Positions 1 through 12,479 of a DNA stretch of 64,000 bases are shown here, one piece after another. The first letter of the stretch is position 1. Every line of letters starts with the position of its first letter. The position numbers and the translations under genes were made by a program. Below the pieces are notes generated by a model. It had not been told where the DNA came from. It saw only the letters and a program-made list of their open reading frames with translations, and searched no databases. The stretch covers positions 53,047,590 through 53,111,589 of the forward strand of contig OY757921.1 in the NCBI GenBank assembly GCA_963585895.1, in the 5' to 3' direction. The DNA is from Sepioteuthis lessoniana (Eukaryota; Mollusca; Cephalopoda; Myopsida; Loliginidae).

Positions 1-59
1 GGACAGAGTATATATTCCCAATCCAGAATGTTTTAAAAACTGAAATGGATTAACTTCTC

Positions 60-420
60 TAGGACCTGAGATATTTATGAATCATCCTATACTGGCCAGA
101 ATTCAAGACAGAGTGTAAATTAACAAAATCTGTCTTCTAGTGGATTCTGACTTTCCACTAGAACACGGGGTGAAAACAAGAAAAAGCGAAAGGATAAACA
201 AATTCTTAGATCTTGCCAGAGAAATGAAGAAGCTGTGGGACATGAAAGAGGCGGTGATACTAATTGTGTTGGTTTGTTTGGAGCTGTCTCTGAAGGCCTG
301 TAAAAGAGAACGAGGTAACAGGATATTGGAGGAAAGATATAGACTATCTAGACCACAGCACTCTTAAAATCAGTTAGAATACTTAGAAGATTCTAGAAAA
401 TCTACTGTTACTCAGACTTT
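60..420 (+). mobile_element. Non-LTR retrotransposon 3' end (KKLW-type tail), decayed
   Basis: The translation at 140-367 carries the pattern 'DLAREMKKLWDMKEAV', which I recognise as the C-terminal end of an abundant invertebrate non-LTR retrotransposon ORF2; the preceding 80 bases continue the same protein in another frame. Stops and a frame break show it is dead. I call this the KKLW family below because I cannot assign its clade with certainty. It is one of about a dozen partial copies in the window. No promoter or host gene is implied. Confidence 0.7.
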
Positions 421-559
421 ATTAAAAAGCACTGCTTAAAACTAGTATGAAAACGGCAGAAAGTGTAAAATAGTTGCAGCAGATACTTAGAAAGGAAAAA
501 AAAACGACGGATAAAATAAGGATAGATCTCGGTGAAATAACAAGAAAATTACATGAAAA

Positions 560-1010
560 CAAACTCTGTTGGAGGAACTTAATCAAATGAATAAAAAACT
601 GTTAAGTGACTGCATACTTTTCTTAAAATAAACAAAAGTGAAACTCTTAAAAATGGGCCACTGAATGAAAAAAATTGATGATGCTCAGGGCCTTGCCCGA
701 GAGAGATGATGTTGATACATTACAAAATAAGGGAATAGACATCACTGAAGATTACATGGATGCGATAACTCGGGAACTCGAAGTACACATAAAAAGAACA
801 TAGAGACAATACAATAAAAGCAACAATAAAAAAGTAACTCATAGAGAAACAGGTAAACAGTAATCATCAAAACGAGAAAACCAGCTACAGAGGCACTTTA
901 GAAGACAAACAAAATGACCAGGTTAGGGTTAGGTAAACTTGAGAGAAACATATTCACAATCAATAACACCCAAAATGGCCTGCGATATTTTCAAGGCCGA
1001 ATATATAATA
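560..1010 (+). mobile_element. KKLW-family retrotransposon C-terminal fragment, frameshifted
   Basis: Read across frames, this stretch gives short blocks resembling the part of ORF2 just after the reverse transcriptase: a 'MGH..KKIDDA' block, then 'RDDVDTL', then a Lys/Asn-rich stretch ending in 'ERNIF'. Compare the far better copy at 22,330-23,560. Many stops and shifts are present. It is probably a separate 5'-truncated insertion or a rearranged part of the first one. Confidence 0.5.
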
Positions 1011-1249
1011 GTTGATTTCATGGCAGTTTTTTTTTTACGCTGAATCTAAAAATTCCACTCATTCTTTCTAATCAGATCAAATTTTTAAGATTCAATCCTT
1101 TACTTGAAATGTATTGAATAGTATTATAATTCTGTTTATTTTCTTGTTGAATTAATAAATAATGTTAAACTTAGGTTAGATATAATCACAGAAAGCTCGC
1201 AATGTGCCATAGTAAATTAAAAATACACAAAAGAAGCTATTCAGGGAGG

Positions 1250-2590
1250 AAAAGTCTTTTCAAGGATTTCTCCTGTTCTCGGTAGCTACCGCATCTCATT
1301 ACAAGCATCAGTAGTTGTCAGTGAGAGAGTTTACATCTTACCAGCCTCGGTAGCGCTTTCCCACAATGCGAATGTCTTTGTGAAAGCACTCCTCCAGCTC
1401 CTCGCTCAAATCTCCAGTTCTTTGGAAAATGATACAACTGTCACAGCAGAAGGTGCAGTTTGACTGACATTCGTGCCCCAAGTTGGTGGAAACTCTTCAG
1501 TAGCTCTTCAATTTCCTTCTCGTATTCCGTACTCCGGTAGTTTTTTTGGAAGTTTGTAACTACTGATTTCAGTGACAGCGAGGTAGACTGTTCAGCTTCA
1601 CTCAGTGCTTCGTCAAATATTGGGTTCTTTATGAGTTCTCTTATTTGATGGCTGTCAAATATAGCAGCCTTGGGTTTCTTCATCCTTATCAGTGGAGACT
1701 TCTCCTGGAGGAAAGCAAAACCACCGTCTTCCCTATCCATTACCTTCACAAAGTTTTTCATAACTCCTAACTTAATATGTAAGGGTGGAAGCAGTATTTT
1801 GTTCAGTCTAACGAGAGGATGAAACTGAACGTTATGTGTGCCAAGTTTTAACGCCCATTCATGTCTGACACAATGTTGGTCGTCAGCCCAGCTGTTCCAG
1901 AGACACAGAATATAAGGTTACTTTGTGTATCCACGTTGGATCCCTACGACCAGTCCAGGAACCTTAAGATTGACACAGATCAGCCATATGTGCTTCTGGT
2001 AGTTAACAACAGACAGCAAATGATCCATGCTGTTGCGAGTTTCTTTTATTTGTACAGAATTCCCCATACGAATAAATGAAAAACTATTCTCATTAAGTAG
2101 AACAGTTTGGGGACTTCTGCAGGATGAGTCAATAAAAAGTCTCCATTCCGTAGCATGATGCTTTCAGCGCATTGATTTGATTAATCCAGCCATGTTGAAA
2201 TTATCCAAAGATAACTTATCCTGTAACGTGAAAAATTGTCTCAATTCTCTCTCATGATCTCGACACCAGTAAAACATTATTCCAGGTGCTAACAGATGTT
2301 TATCCTTGAGATATAAACATACCACCTGAGCAGACTCTTAGTAAGGTTCAGGTCTTTGCATGTCTCAAGAATACTAACTGGTCGTCCTCTTCTGGCTTGT
2401 ATGCGTCATCCTCAGCCACAACAGTCATGTCACTGTTCGGAATTAGAGCTATAATCAATGTTTCCATCTGGCTCAGTATTTCATCAAGGATCCACAATCG
2501 GCAGTGACAAATAGAGTCCACAGGCTTTTGAATAAATATTGTTATGGTGTATAACATATTGTGAAGTAAAAACCAAACCTGATCAAACAC
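1250..2590 (-). pseudogene. Broken repeat-associated protein gene of unknown function
   Basis: Reading right to left, the minus strand gives an ordered protein broken by stops and frameshifts. First comes an N-terminal part (2,348-2,590), then 'WYVYLKDKHLLAPGIMFYW' and a Trp-Arg-Leu-Phe-Ile-Asp block, then a Cys-rich 'FCVSGTAGLTTN' block. A 106-residue open part at 1,441-1,761 starts 'MKNFVKVMDREDGG', and below it come 'EECFHKDI' and 'KRYRGW'. I recognise this order from a multicopy invertebrate protein family with no assigned function, often spread with transposons. In intact relatives the last part reads like 'GERFHQDI...RYQGRW'. It is clearly non-functional here. No intron signals are visible, which suits a retro- or transposon-derived copy. 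Confidence 0.6.
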
Positions 2591-2960
2591 AGTGAATGTT
2601 ATTTTTTAATCCAACATAAAATGGTAATCATATATCCCTTGATAAAGCTTTGACCCTTGGAAAAAAAATTTAATGCCGGCCAATGGAATCAATTTAAAAA
2701 CTGGATTTTGTAGGCTATTGGTAGATAAAGATGAAATACTAAACCACATAATAAACGAATGCAGTAAACTGAATCAGAAAGATAATAAAGCCCGTCTGAC
2801 TATTTGGGGAATCTGATGAACTGATTAAATCGTTAACATAATGGTAAATATTTTATGCACAGTCTCAAATCTGTCCTGGAAAAAAAGCTCACTATATCCT
2901 CAACGTTTTCCAGCTAAAACCAAATAAATCCCAGCTAAAACACAACACCTTCCGGTAATC
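2591..2960. other. No gene recognised
   Basis: AT-rich sequence between two repeat remnants. I see no coding pattern, splice-site pair or RNA gene that I could support. Confidence 0.5.
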
Positions 2961-3890
2961 AATAAGAAAATAGATTGTCAACTCCACGATTTATCCGCTA
3001 CTACAGATTACAGAAAAAGGCATAACATAATAACGATGATAAAAGAGCACTGAAAGACTAATCGCAGCGTCCAGTAACATGAAAAAATGAGAAAACCAAA
3101 TGCAAGAATACTTTAAGTGACAAATTAGGGAGATTACATACTAATGGTTAAGAGGGAGAAACTTCAAAAAAGAAAAAGAATATCTTTTATAGCAGTACAA
3201 AATAATGCCATAAGCAGCAATTATATGAAGCGATAATAGATAATACCAAAAAGAATACTGAAAGTAGATTAAGAGAAGACTGAGATTAAACGGACATTCA
3301 CATAATACATGAATGCTGCAAGAACAAGAATAGGCACGATTAAGTAAAGAAAGATGACCCACTAGCAACTGTGCAAATGGTTAAAATTTGATCATACTAA
3401 CAAAAGGTACATGGTAAAACTCAGAATCTGTCCGCGAAAACGAGGCCTATAACGTTCTTTGAAATCTTAGAAATAAATGGATCACCCAATCCTTGCTAGA
3501 AGCCCAGACCTAGAACTAATTAACAATAAAAAAAGAAATTGTCCTCGCGGTGATTATGCTTTTCAAGCAAACAAGATAGGGAACATGAAAGAAAACAAAA
3601 GATGAGCAAATACCTGGATCTCGCCAAAGAGCTGACAAAACTGTGGAACAAGAAGATGATGGTGATACCATTAATAATTAAAGCACCGGGAATGGTCCCC
3701 AATGGTTTAGAAATTAGACTGGAGGAAATGGAAATCAAAGGAAGAATCGAGTTCATCCAGCAATCCGTTACAATACTGGGATGAGTCCAGGGGACCTGAG
3801 GATAACTCAAACTCCTGACGCTGGTGTAAAAAACTCGCAAGGAGAGATATAACAACAACAACAACAACAATAATGATAATAATAGATTTA
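2960..3890 (+). mobile_element. KKLW-family retrotransposon, C-terminal half with triplet tail
   Basis: Read through frameshifts, the plus strand gives the order 'LCKWLKFDHTNKRYM', 'MDHPILARSPDLELINNKK', then the terminal 'YLDLAKELTKLWNKKM' block (open at 3,602-3,784). It ends in an (AAC)n/(AAT)n tail at about 3,850-3,885. This is the typical 3' end of the family: C-terminal ORF2, a short 3' segment with a 'ctcgcaagg' word, then a triplet-repeat tail. The minus-strand reading frame at 3,520-3,870 is its shadow. Confidence 0.75.
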
Positions 3891-4620
3891 TTTCTAGTTT
3901 ATCCTGAAATATATTCGTATGAACAGAAAGGATTCCTCTGTGGAATTAGAAAACTAGGTAACTTTATGTATAACACGACAAGTCGGAGACCTAATCGAAT
4001 AAATTAGTTAACCAGAAAAATTAGATTCGACTAAATCTATTTTAGAAGAATAAAGTCAGTAGATTACAAAAGTAATAATTAACGGGGAAAGATTCTAAAA
4101 GGAAAAATCAGAGATATATATATATTTTTATCCTTTGATGAAAAAGAGAACGAAAAATAATTATTTTTCCTTGTTTTTCTTTTCTTTTTTTTTTCACCGA
4201 AAGAGTGAGTTATGATTTGTCCACAGAAATTATGAGAGAATAATTGTTTCGATTGTCCACAGTGTAAAGGCGAAAAGCGTCAAGCGAGTTCTAATCGGAG
4301 GTCAATACCGGTCAATTTGATGAAAATTCTGAAATGACATTTTTTTTAAATTCGAATATGGAAATTTCTTTTTAAACATTTTTGACGCCATATAATACGA
4401 GAAGAAAATTTGTGGTAATTAGGGAAGATCATCTCTTTGGGTAAAAATGAAAGAGAATATTAAACGTGCAGCTAGTCTACGGGGCAGGATTAATAATTGA
4501 AATCCAAATTAGGTGAAAATTGATATTGTCAATAGTTTCGTCAACCACTACTCCTCAGATGAAGAAAATACTTACAAACATGAGTTTTGTCCTTCGCCAA
4601 AGACCAGCGAGAGACTGTCA
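3890..4620. other. AT-rich spacer, no gene recognised
   Basis: There is no open reading frame of note, no splice-site pair and no recognisable repeat apart from short A/T runs around 4,110-4,200. Confidence 0.5.
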
Positions 4621-5360
4621 AAAGGCAGCAACTAGACTTTACCTTGCTCTGGGTTCTGACCTTGTGCCAGGCTGACCAGGGTGGAAAGTGAGAGAAAAGC
4701 CTAACACGACACTTTGATAGAGACAGAAAGCATAAAGTAATACGACTGATTTTGAAAGAACTAAAGAAATAATGCGTTACTTCGAGGCTCCAGACTGCAA
4801 AAGAGACAAGAAAGCCTGAGTTAATACAATGCTTTGAGTTGAAATGGTCCTGCGTCAGACTGCTCTGGGAAGAGAAGAGAGGTAATGCTTGAGATAAGGC
4901 GATGCCTTGTGATAATCTTGTACAGGAATCGCTGAGAAGCGAAGAAGAATCAAGATAATATGATAGCGAGGCGGCTAAATGACCCTATGAGTTTTCCCAT
5001 TTTATTAGACTGCCTTTGGTTTAGAAAAATGAAGAGAACTAAGATGATACAACACTTTGTGTAATGACATGATACTTTGAGATCGCCTTGTACGAAAATC
5101 GTGAAAGTAAAAATGTGTGGAGAAACTGAAATAATACGATACTTTGAGACACTCTTGAACTAGACTTGCAAAAATTTAGAAGCGAGGAGAAACTAACATA
5201 ATATACTTCTTAAAATCACCTTGTATCAGACTACTAACACCAAGAAAAGCTGAGAGCTAAAGACTGAGAAAGGCAAACATAACTGTCTCCTGAGATTGCT
5301 TTGTGCCAGAATATTGAAAGCGAAAATACAAATGCGTAAAACTTATACGATAATATCAGA
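4620..5360 (+). repeat. Degenerate tandem repeat, period roughly 80-120 bases
   Basis: The words 'gatactttgaga', 'cttgtac' or 'cttgtatcagact', 'gaaagcgaa' and 'gagaaactgaaataatac' return in the same order several times between about 4,620 and 5,360 (for example near 4,830, 4,910, 5,080, 5,140, 5,210 and 5,290). Copies differ by many substitutions and small indels, so this looks like an old minisatellite. Nothing codes here. Confidence 0.6.
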
Positions 5361-5589
5361 AACGTTGTGCCTGACATCGAATGTCATGAAATTAACTGAT
5401 GGTTAATTCGTCTCCGACTATGAACTCCAAACCCTTGGGATTGGTGAATATATGTATCATTTCTAAAGACAATTTTAAAAACAAAATATCATCATTGTTT
5501 TAAAGCCATGTCCTGTTCTCTGATTGTCCGTGTCGACTTTTTTTTTACCTTCTTCATTGTACGGTCTCATCCGTCTTCTCATTGGCTAG

Positions 5590-6165
5590 CAACTCTAGTT
5601 AGCGATTGACCTTCATCGAAAATACAATGAGGGCAGATAAGCTGATCGATCGGGTATATCCGATGACATTACCAGCCAAGCAGAACGGACAGCGTATTGA
5701 AAGCAGAGTCACCCCAGTGTTTGGGAGTGTGGGTATAGTGCTACATACATGCATGAATAACATAAAGCTATTTACAAAAAATGAACTGGAGAATCCGATA
5801 CAAACAATAAGAATATACAGCCAGGAATTTGGCAATGAAAAAAATGAAAAATTAAGGAAATAAGAAACAATGGAACGAATAGAATTGTAAAATCATGAAA
5901 TGATTAGAATAATTGGAGAGAAAGAAAATTACTGGTACTTGGAAATATTGGAAGCGCACACTATCAAACAGAGATGAAGGAAAAATGAGAAAAAGCACCT
6001 CCGAAGAACAATAAAACTTCCCGAAACAAGTTATACCGCAGGCATCTCATCAAGGGAATATACATCTGGGCAGCCCCTCTTTAAAAAATGCTCTGAATCA
6101 TTCCTAAAATGGGCTAGGGCGGAACTCAGAAAAATTTTCTTTCGGTGACGGAATTTGATGACAAT
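5590..6165 (+). mobile_element. KKLW-family retrotransposon fragment with reverse-transcriptase active-site remnant
   Basis: The open stretch 5,606-5,863 contains 'CMNNIKLFTKNE' followed by 'IQTIRIYSQEFG'. In active relatives this is the reverse-transcriptase Y/F-x-D-D box and the block behind it. Here the two catalytic Asp codons at 5,756-5,761 read Asn-Asn, so the enzyme would be inactive. The sequence continues in broken frames ('YWYLEILEAHTIKQ', 'HLRRTIKLPETS') to about 6,165. There it abuts a second copy that starts again near the active-site region. Confidence 0.75.
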
Positions 6166-7490
6166 GCACTGGTCTACACTCAAAAAAGGAGATAGACAGA
6201 TCATATGTAAAGAAAAGATTGAGTAAGAATATACAAATGGTATAAAGAAATGGTTTTTGTATCAAGAAGTGTGCCATACTGATAATGAAAACTGGGAGAA
6301 AAGAGCCGACGGAAGGTATAGGACTGCCAAATCTGGAAAGCATCAGAACACTTCTGGAGAAGGAAAATTATAAGTACTTTGGAATATTGGAAGCAGACAC
6401 CATTAAACAAACAAACGGATATTAAAGAAAAATCAGAAAATTGTAGCTCAGAAGAACAAGAAAAGTTATCGAAACCAAGCTCTGTAACAGAAATTTCATC
6501 AACATGGGCAGTCTCACGTGTAAGATACTCGGTACCGTTCTTAAAATGGAAAAAGGATGAATAATCGACTAAAGTACTAGGAAATGCATACAGGTTTACA
6601 GCCAAGAGATTACAGAGAACTAAAGTATGAGTCCAGAAAAAGAAGAAAATGGTCCAGCAACGTAATCTTGAGGATTGCTTAGACGCATCAACACAAAAAA
6701 AAAACTTGATAACTACATTAAAATGGCTAAGAAAAACCGATTGTAGCAGTTAGTAACAACATTAGCAACATAAGAACATAGAGAAAAACAAAAACTAGTA
6801 AACAGAAATGGTAAGAAAATCAATGGTATGAATGTTTCAGGTGAAAAACTGTCGAGATTGTACCCAAGAGGGCTTTAATATGGCTGAGAAAAGGAAACCT
6901 TAAGAGAGAAACAACCTCTTCTAATAGCAGCACAAAAGAATCCTATAAAAACTAAATATATTTTAGCGAAAATCAATGATTCGCACACAGAATAGCAAGT
7001 GTAGGTTATGTTGACAAAGGGATAAAACCTTTAATTTCATAATATGCGAATGGGTAAGAAATATGATCCACCGGGAATTGCGCAAATGATTGACATTTGA
7101 CCACATATTGAAATGGTATAACCACAAACTAGAATTCTCAGGAATTTTGAGTTAAAAAAATAACCATCTAATCCCGTTCTTGAGCATTATGTCATTCCGA
7201 TGGACCACAGAGTCAAAAGATTGACAAATATCTGTACCAAGCTATAAATCTAAGAAAGCTGTTAAGTATGAGGATGACAATGATTTTAGTTGGTGCCCTT
7301 GGAACGGTCCCCTTAGAGAAGGGACAAAAGAATTGGAAATCAGAGGTAGAATCGAGACCATACAGACTAAACCATTGCTGAGTTCAGCCAAAATACTTAG
7401 AGGAATCCTGGAAACTTGGGGAGATTTGCTGTCACTCAGAATCAGGTGAAAAATCACCAGCTTACCCTGGTCTGAAAAACTCGCAAGGTG
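6165..7490 (+). mobile_element. KKLW-family retrotransposon, second copy running to its 3' end
   Basis: It starts at or just before the active-site region ('DDNALV' near 6,160), then reads 'CAILIMKTGRK', 'IRTLLEKENYKYFGILEAD' (6,330-6,400), 'LRRTRKVIETK' and 'RYSVPFLKW'. It passes through decayed sequence to the terminal block near 7,240-7,450, which ends with 'aaaaactcgcaaggtg' at about 7,480. The 61-residue open stretch at 6,379-6,564 is only part of it. Multiple frameshifts are present. Its head lies against the tail of the 5,590 copy, so the two are tandem insertions or a partial duplication. Confidence 0.75.
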
Positions 7491-8225
7491 TAAAATAAGG
7501 GTAAATTGAAAAATATTAAAACAGAGACAAGCGATGGAATATTTGATGTTTAAGACATTGAAGATAATGATAAAACATAAGCGAAAAATCTTACCACACA
7601 GCGTCCACATAGTGAGCATCTTAGAAAACATTACTTTTACAGTTGAATGCTTTGGAACAAACAATCAATTCCTTATATAACAAGTGATTCGCAAAGATGA
7701 CGACAGCTGAACGGAATGCTTAACTCAGAAAAGAATGCAATTTAAATTTTTTCTCAGACCTATTGTATATTCAGTAATTAAATATAAAAAGAATTGATAA
7801 TGCAAGATGTTACATGTAGAAAAAAAGCCAGATTCAATACTAATAATCACATAAAGATCATTCTAAAAAAAGAAATCAACAATGTTCAATGTAATTTCAT
7901 TCTTCAATAATTTCGGAAAAACCATTCACCAATCATCGCAATAAAACAAATTCTTTACTGTCAATTTTAAAAAGTTCACTATCATTGAACTGCAGTTTTA
8001 ACTGAAACCATTTTAGGTTTAATTAGTTCCCTATTTACGAAGTTTTACTTTGTTCTGTCAAAGGTCACAATAGCTGTGCATCATACCGTTAACGAACTAC
8101 AGTGTATTGCGCAATTTAAACGGCACAAGTGGCGGTCTCGAATGAATGGCTGGGTGCTAAATAATGTTACACATATTTCTATTATTTCTAAGAATATATA
8201 AAAGCCATTCGCTCGTGACACGCTT

Positions 8226-8270
<45 letters not shown>

Positions 8271-9935
8271 AACTCAAGTTTAAAACCGTCGATAAAAACG
8301 GGCTGAATGTGTATTCGATACATTAGCACTTTTTTCCATTTACTTTCAGTTTCATGAGGTATTCTCAGTAATCTGACACGTAATGTGATTCTTTTCAAAA
8401 CTTGAATACTTTAGCAAGCTCAATAAGTTAAAGGCAATGGCAACTTACAGTCAGCGCTTGCAAAATAAAATATGAGTATACTGTGTATGAATGTCTTAAG
8501 TTACTCTTCATCGATATTTTATTTATTGATTCTTTATTTTAATCTTTTTTAACAAGTGGTGCCAAAAATATTAAGTGTTTCTTTGTTTATATGTTTGCAT
8601 CAATTTATAAGATTCTTATTCCTGATCTTGTAAATAATTTTCTCCAGGGAAAATGATGATTCTAAACTTGTTTCTTAAAAGCAACTGTTGCCAACCGGAA
8701 ACGTCATCATACCATGTAGCATGAAAGGAGAGTTTTAATGAAACTTACTGTACTTACCCAACCTCTGCTTCACAAGTAAGATACGACACAAGGTTATTTC
8801 ATAAACATAGTGCATCTGGTGAGCGTTTTCGCTCTAGATAGGTTTCCTTAAAAAGGTAAGACAACCCAATCTGCCTTACTATTTACCCATTGCCGAGGGG
8901 GAGGAGGGGAGAAATGGATTAATAACTTTCTCTAGGTAGAGTGAAACGCTCTAAGTTTAGTGTGGGGTTTTAATTCAGTTCCCTGATTCTATTTCCTGCG
9001 TTTACGACTGCTAAATGTTCCCCTGGTAAATTAACCTGACACCTCAAGTAAACGTTGCCTTCGCTTCATATGCGGGGGTTTACAAGGAGAAAGTCTACAG
9101 TTATATAGTCTTAACGAAACATTGTATTGAGGGAAATGATTCTTTTTCGATATAGACACACAGCAGGTGAACTATTCATAAAATGATAAATGTTTCTAGA
9201 ATAGACAGTTTTGATGTATGGGCATTTCTATGATGGTGTATCAAATGTTAGCAGATCTTTTTTGCAGAACATAAGTTAAAAAAGTGAACGAAACACGAAA
9301 AATGCCGTTATTATATTTCTTGTTTTGACTATTTGAATGGAAATTTATGTAAAGTTCAAGTATACTCCAGAACAGTGTCTACTTTTAGGATGTCGGAGTT
9401 GAGTAAAAGTCTAGGCAAGCCATGAATACTTATTCAGAGTTAAGTATAAAGTAGCAACCAGAAGGTTTTCCGCCAATTTAATTCCACGGACATAAAAAAT
9501 CAATTCACGGAGAGGTTTCTCTAATTTTAAAATTGTTCGATAGTTAATTCGAACTGCTATATTCTGCTGTAAAAGCAAGATAATTGTGATTGATGTGCTT
9601 TTCAGCTAACAGAAATATGCTTCCAACCAGAATAAAGTTACTTAAAACCCTTTGATTGAATTCAAGCCCTTATTTATGAATACTTTCTTCAATTAACTCT
9701 ATTATTATTACGACAACTAATACAACTACTTTTATACATTTATTATTCCACTTCAATGACAATCAAAACCATTGGTCTTTTTTTTTTACCCCAGACCACA
9801 ATAATAACAATACAAATGTCAATATCACCAAACCACAAGCCCTAACAAAATATGCAACATTAAAATAATGCACAATTTCTAAAAGCAAGAGAGGAAACAA
9901 GAAAAATTAAGTCCCTGATTTTCCAAAGAAAAATC
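7490..9935. other. Gene-free stretch with a (TA)n microsatellite
   Basis: No coding pattern, splice pair or known mobile element was recognised. A (TA)n run of about 37 bases lies at 8,228-8,265, and the minus-strand reading frame at 8,081-8,398 is driven by it. A short (ATT)-rich patch sits near 9,690-9,750. Confidence 0.5.
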
Positions 9936-10192
9936 TCCTTGTGTTATACAAAAGAAAAATATTTTAATAAGGCTTGTTCTGACTTGTTCGTCTGTTGGAC
10001 ATGCTTAAGAGTAAGGGAGCATTCCCAGACTTATTTTCTTTTCCTCTATTCTTTTCTTTTCCCATTTACTAATAGAAAATATATAAAAAGATACATCATT
10101 TATTACACACAAATATGTCTCAACATAGCAAATACACAATTTTAAAATAAAAGTGTTTGCAGCAACAAGAAGACCAATAAAACATTTCATTT

Positions 10193-10256
10193 ACTTTTGC
10201 GTACCCACAATATATTTAATTACTACTTTTGCGTACCCACAATATATTTAATTACT
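10193..10256 (+). repeat. Perfect 32-bp direct repeat, two copies
   Basis: The unit from 10,193 to 10,224 is repeated without change at 10,225-10,256 (key word 'gcgtacccacaatatattta'). It is a simple recent tandem duplication. Confidence 0.9.
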
Positions 10257-10379
10257 ACTTTACATTTGAAATACGAAACGATATCGATTAGAAAACCTAT
10301 TTTAACTTTTGTTGACCCTTTTTTCCAAACGCCTTTGCGACAGACAGTAATTCAGTGAGAGCTTTATCTGGAAATGACT

Positions 10380-10460
10380 GTTAACACAGGGGTCTCTAAC
10401 TCTTTCAATCTAAGGGTCACAACCCTTAACTCAGGAAGGTCCACACCTGCAATCTTAAAA
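10380..10460 (+). repeat. Possible hAT-like transposon terminus
   Basis: The stretch starting 'caggggtctctaactc' resembles the ends of hAT-type DNA transposons, which commonly begin CAGGGGT and continue with a pyrimidine-rich arm. I did not find the matching inverted end, so this is a weak call. Confidence 0.25.
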
Positions 10461-10594
10461 GGACAGAAATAAAACAAGAAAAAAAGGTAAATTTACATGG
10501 TAACAAATACAATTTATTAATGAGAAATCTAATGCTGTTTGTAATCACAGAAGATATAATATCAAGGTTAACGAGAATGACTGGAGTACGTTAG

Positions 10595-11819
<1,225 letters not shown>

Positions 11820-11820
<1 letters not shown>

Positions 11821-12310
11821 TTATATGCGGCAAAATACATACAATGGAAAAATGTTTTCTTATTAATTAATAACAGATCTGGTATTCTGGACTGGGTTTC
11901 ATTATCAATTTGTATTTTGAAATCCCAGAGAATTGTATGCGTCTAATTTTCTAGGTCAGATTCTGATTTGTGTATTTTATATTTGGTAGCCTAGTAAATT
12001 TTAATCTTTTACACAATTCCCATGCTTGTTTACTGCATTTATTTATAATGTCAGTAAACAAATTTTCATCTCCATCTTTACTTGCTCTTTTGTCGCAAAT
12101 CTGTGTCTCGATGCAATTCTGCCAAATGGCAATATTCTGTGGTGCTGTCAAAGGAAATTTAGTTTCTCCCTTGAGTTTTTCTTTTCTTTACCGTGCCTAG
12201 GTCTTCTCGTGGGCAATCTCCGCTATTTTCATTTGGAATACCCATGCACTTGTTTTCCTTCGTATTTCTGGTTTTGTTGTTTGTCTAGTTATCTTTATTT
12301 TGTCATGTAA
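11820..12310 (-). mobile_element. KKLW-family retrotransposon fragment, minus strand
   Basis: Reading the minus strand downwards from 12,310 gives 'LKGETKFPLTAPQNIAI', then 'DGDENLFTDIINKCSKQAW', 'LCKRLKF', and then 'HTILWDFKIQ' and 'SRIPDLLLINKK'. These are the same ordered blocks as in the plus-strand copy at 22,330-23,560, including the zinc-knuckle-like Cys/His part. The open frame 11,951-12,151 is its best-preserved section. The overlapping plus-strand frames are shadows. Confidence 0.75.
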
Positions 12311-12479
12311 CGAAGTTAATTACTTATTCTAGTAAGGTTAACTTGTTTTTGAGATTATCTGAATTGTTATAGTTTTTGTATTGTCAATACTGGTCCAGGT
12401 CAGTCTAGTTGAGTGAAAGAAAGAAAAGAAAGAAAAACTTTAGAAAAAATGGTTCAGAGTAAAGAAAAGAGCAGGTATC

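Noticed and set aside
8228..8265. TA-rich tract as a promoter or CRISPR-like array
   Set aside because: Simple dinucleotide repeat without spacers or a downstream gene.
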